Origin: Verrucomicrobiota bacterium | Lineage (GTDB): Bacteria > Verrucomicrobiota > Verrucomicrobiia > Opitutales > UBA2995 | Length of the DNA stretch: 8,792 nt | Assembly (NCBI GenBank): GCA_027297085.1 | Contig: JAPUIL010000107.1 | Span: 1-8,792 of the forward strand | Direction: 5' to 3' | Shown here: positions 6,655 through 8,792 of the stretch, piece by piece | Layout of the letters: each line of letters begins with the position of its first letter | Position numbering within the stretch: position 1 is the stretch's first letter | Made by a program: the position numbers and the translations under genes | The notes under the pieces: generated by a model | Database searches by the model: none | Told to the model about the DNA's origin: nothing | Seen by the model: only the letters and a program-made list of their open reading frames with translations

Positions 6655-6945
6655 ATGGCACAAACCGCCGAGGGCGAATCCTACGAACAAATAGTTGAAG
6701 TCATCAACAAGATGGGCATCCATGCTCGTCCTGCTGCAATGATTGTTCGTATCGCCAATAAATACGAAGCGGAAGTAAATGTCGAACGGGATGGCGAGCT
6801 GGTAAATGGCAAAAGTATTATGGGCCTCATGATGCTGGCAGCGGGAGAAGGATCGAAGCTCAAGTTCATCGCAACCGGTTCCGGAGCCAAGGAGGTTTTG
6901 GAGGAGATGGACCAGCTATTTCAGAGCAAGTTCAACGAAATTTGA
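6655..6945 (+). CDS. HPr-family phosphocarrier protein
   Basis: The 96-residue product is a single HPr domain. The active-site segment GIHARPAA places the phosphorylatable histidine at H23 (His15 in E. coli numbering). NGKSIMGLMML carries the regulatory serine at S54 (Ser46 equivalent); the 31-residue spacing between them equals the classical one. H23 would accept phosphate from PEP via Enzyme I in the phosphotransferase system. The conserved S54 region suggests control by an HPr kinase/phosphorylase. An 8-residue N-terminal extension precedes the point where most HPr proteins begin, and no other ATG lies before M20, so the 6655 start is favoured. No Enzyme I, Enzyme II, HPr kinase or rapZ-like gene is in this window, so whether it serves sugar transport or only regulation cannot be said. 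Its stop is 1 nt from the convergent tatD stop. Confidence 0.95.
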   Translation: MAQTAEGESYEQIVEVINKMGIHARPAAMIVRIANKYEAEVNVERDGELVNGKSIMGLMMLAAGEGSKLKFIATGSGAKEVLEEMDQLFQSKFNEI

Positions 6946-6946
6946 A

Positions 6947-7762
6947 TCACTTCAGCCCGAAAAATAGTTCAGTGTTCTTTCGGCTAATCCCGGCAATTTC
7001 GTACGCTTCCACACCCAACAATTCGGCACAATAATGAGCCGTCAGAGCCGTGTAAGCAGGGAAACAAGGTTTCCCGCGATGTGGTACCGGAGCCAGGTAA
7101 GGCGCATCGGTCTCGACCATCAGTTTATCCAACCCCTGGGCAACCGCGGCACCCCGGACTTCATGCGCATTTTTAAACGTAATGACGCCAGTGAATGAGC
7201 CACGCCCTCCCCGGTCGTTCAGTGTCTTCATAGCAGAGGCGCTTTCCACAAAGCAGTGAAAAACAACCTTCTCCCAATTAATATTTGCTGCATCCAATTC
7301 CTGGATACAAGGCTCAAAGGCCCCACGCGAATGAATAACAACAGGGCAATCCAGATCCCTTACAATCTCAAGTTGGGCCCTCAGCGCATCTACTTGGAGG
7401 GCTTTTATTTGCTCGGCCTTTTCCCGGTCTTTTTGTGGAAGATGGAAATGGTCGAGTCCGATTTCACCTAGCGCAACGGGCCGAGGACCATTCGCTTGAA
7501 AGAAAGACCGCAGCTGATCCACTTGATTTTCCCAACCAGCTTCCACATTGCAGGGATGCAGTCCAACTGTGTAATCGATTACGCCGGGATGATCTCCTGT
7601 AAGCCGGGCATATAGCTGCCAATCCTCATCGCTGGTACCCACGGCAATCATCCGTGTTACCCCGGCTTCCCGAGCTTCACTCAAAGTGTCATCCAGAATC
7701 CCTTGATGAAAAAAACGGTCCAGGTGGCAATGACTATCGATGATGGAAAATGCTTCGGACAT
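6947..7762 (-). CDS. tatD: TatD-family metal-dependent hydrolase (deoxyribonuclease)
   Basis: From the ATG at 7762 the protein has 271 residues, close to the usual 255-270 of TatD nucleases. It has the TIM-barrel amidohydrolase metal ligands in order: H11 and H13 in IDSHCHLD, E100 in GEIGLD, H144 in VVIHSR, H169 in FHCF, and D219 in ETDAPYL. The family removes nucleotides from single-stranded or damaged DNA ends in the cytoplasm using divalent metal. The frame extends upstream to a TTG at 7852 (301 residues), but those 30 residues do not resemble the family, while the ATG start puts the first motif at residue 8 as in most homologues. It is convergent with HPr and divergent from trxB. TatD and YcfH-type paralogues cannot be told apart by eye, so the symbol is provisional. 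Confidence 0.92.
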   Translation of the reverse strand: MSEAFSIIDSHCHLDRFFHQGILDDTLSEAREAGVTRMIAVGTSDEDWQLYARLTGDHPGVIDYTVGLHPCNVEAGWENQVDQLRSFFQANGPRPVALGEIGLDHFHLPQKDREKAEQIKALQVDALRAQLEIVRDLDCPVVIHSRGAFEPCIQELDAANINWEKVVFHCFVESASAMKTLNDRGGRGSFTGVITFKNAHEVRGAAVAQGLDKLMVETDAPYLAPVPHRGKPCFPAYTALTAHYCAELLGVEAYEIAGISRKNTELFFGLK

Positions 7763-7961
7763 TGGAATCAGAACGCTGTCGAATCCTTCTCTAAAAATCA
7801 ACGACGAACCCGGTTGAAAGGACCAGACGGGATGTTCGACTAAACCATCCAATATTCAAATTATCCGGGCTGCTAGTTCAAGTTGGAAAAGGTCTGTAAA
7901 ATTCTTTGACCTCCCACACCAAAGGCCTCTTATTAGCGCCTTTCTTTATACTTATCGATCT
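7763..7961 (+). promoter_or_regulatory. Divergent tatD-trxB intergenic region with a possible trxB -10 next to the start codon
   Basis: A strong -10-like hexamer TATACT lies at 7947-7952, so transcription would begin around 7959-7962, essentially at the trxB ATG (7962). That fits a leaderless message, though no matching -35 is seen 17 nt upstream. An alternative is TTGACC at 7906-7911 with TTATTA at 7930-7935 (18 nt spacer). No purine-rich ribosome site precedes the ATG. No clear promoter was found for tatD. Confidence 0.3.
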
Positions 7962-8792
7962 ATGGAAAACGTCATTATTGTCGGAACTGGGTGTGCGGGA
8001 CTGACTGCTGCTATCTACACAGCACGTGCCGATCTGAACCCGCTCGTCATCGAAGGCAACCAGCCAGGAGGCCAACTCACCACAACCTCGGAAGTGGAAA
8101 ATTTCCCGGGATGGCCCGAGGGAATAGATGGCTATTCACTCATGGACAATTTGCGCAAACAAGCCATCCGGTTTGGTACTCGCTTTGAAAACAACCTTAT
8201 TGATTCAGTAGATTTATCCGGAGAAATAAAAATCCTGAAAGCCGGTGATAAAACGTACGAAGCCAAAACCGTGATCATTTCGACAGGAGCTTCTCCTAGG
8301 TTATTGGGCCTCGACTCAGAAAAACAACTTTTTGGTACGGGAGGCGTCTCCACTTGTGCAACCTGCGATGGAGCCTTCTACCGCGGCATGGATGTAACAG
8401 TTATTGGTGGCGGTGATTCCGCTTGTGAAGAAGCGCTCTTTCTTACCCGGTTTGCCTCAAAAGTTACTTTGATCCACCGGCGAGATAAACTTAGGGCATC
8501 CAAGATTATGGCGGATCGGACTTTGGCCAATGAAAAGATAGAAATGTGCTGGGATTCCTTGGTCACTAACATTGAAGGAGCCGAAGGCAACGCTGTTACA
8601 GGCGTTTCTGTGAAAAACATCAAGACAGGCGAGGAAAAGACCATTCCCTGTAAAGGAGCCTTTATCGCTATCGGACACATTCCCAACACCCAGGCTTTCG
8701 CTAATGCCCTGAAAACTGACGAGAACGGCTATTTTCTGGCCGAAGACAGTAGTCAGGTAAAAACCAACGTCGAGGGAGTATACGTAGCCGGT
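7962..8792 (+). CDS. trxB: Thioredoxin reductase, 3' end beyond the window
   Basis: The frame is open from the ATG at 7962 through the right edge, giving 277 residues of an expected 310-320. The FAD Rossmann motif is GTGCAG (8-13), where most relatives have GSGPAG. QPGGQL is at 34-39, and ENFPG at 46-50. The redox-active disulfide is C132-A-T-C135-D, the NADPH motif is GGGDSA (149-154), and HRRDKLRA (172-179) supplies the arginines that bind the NADPH 2'-phosphate. AIGHIPN (236-242) is also typical. The missing end should contain the GD of the final FAD-binding motif; the visible sequence stops at GVYVAG. The enzyme is a cytoplasmic homodimer that reduces thioredoxin with NADPH. The start is fixed by the family N-terminus immediately before the Rossmann strand. 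Confidence 0.97.
   Translation, partial: MENVIIVGTGCAGLTAAIYTARADLNPLVIEGNQPGGQLTTTSEVENFPGWPEGIDGYSLMDNLRKQAIRFGTRFENNLIDSVDLSGEIKILKAGDKTYEAKTVIISTGASPRLLGLDSEKQLFGTGGVSTCATCDGAFYRGMDVTVIGGGDSACEEALFLTRFASKVTLIHRRDKLRASKIMADRTLANEKIEMCWDSLVTNIEGAEGNAVTGVSVKNIKTGEEKTIPCKGAFIAIGHIPNTQAFANALKTDENGYFLAEDSSQVKTNVEGVYVAG

Noticed and set aside
7763..7852. 30-residue N-terminal extension of TatD
   Set aside because: The extension depends on a TTG start and has no likeness to the family; the ATG at 7762 gives the normal TatD beginning.

Overview
The window (8,792 bp, mixed GC, roughly half overall) is chromosomal housekeeping and accessory DNA. The gene set is HPr, TatD, thioredoxin reductase, a large Ski2-like helicase and a flavoprotein/polyferredoxin fusion. 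Together with the general lack of Shine-Dalgarno sequences it suggests a Gram-negative-type bacterium, most likely from the Planctomycetota-Verrucomicrobiota-Chlamydiota group (perhaps an Opitutae-like verrucomicrobium). That assignment is an inference from protein flavour and was not checked by any search.

Layout. Positions 1-88 hold what may be the N-terminus of a leftward gene that runs off the edge. Positions 89-331 are a GC-rich intergenic stretch with several inverted repeats and no RNA family I can recognise. From 6474 leftward runs a minus-strand series: a Ski2-like helicase (6474-4009), an FmdB-like protein with a degraded zinc ribbon (3936-3400), and a 792-residue membrane fusion of a thioredoxin-reductase-like flavoprotein with a NapH/NosR-type iron-sulfur module (3365-987). 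After these come a doubtful 78-codon ORF (980-744) and a small two-helix membrane protein (631-332). The 34 bp gap between the FmdB-like gene and the fusion makes co-transcription plausible. The helicase is 72 bp upstream with no visible terminator.

To the right, HPr (6655-6945, plus) is divergent from the helicase and convergent with tatD (7762-6947, minus), with only 1 nt between the two stop codons. Thioredoxin reductase trxB (7962 onward, plus) is divergent from tatD and is cut by the right edge after 277 codons, before its C-terminal FAD segment is complete.

The most interesting item is the 987-3365 fusion. It joins an NAD(P)H/FAD module lacking the CxxC of true thioredoxin reductase, about seven membrane helices, NapH-type cysteine clusters and two canonical 4Fe-4S motifs in one chain. 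It looks like a self-contained NAD(P)H-to-iron-sulfur membrane electron-transfer protein. The neighbouring FmdB-like protein, in which both CxxC knuckles have become CPDN, is a second oddity. I found no tRNA, rRNA, CRISPR array, insertion sequence or phage gene.
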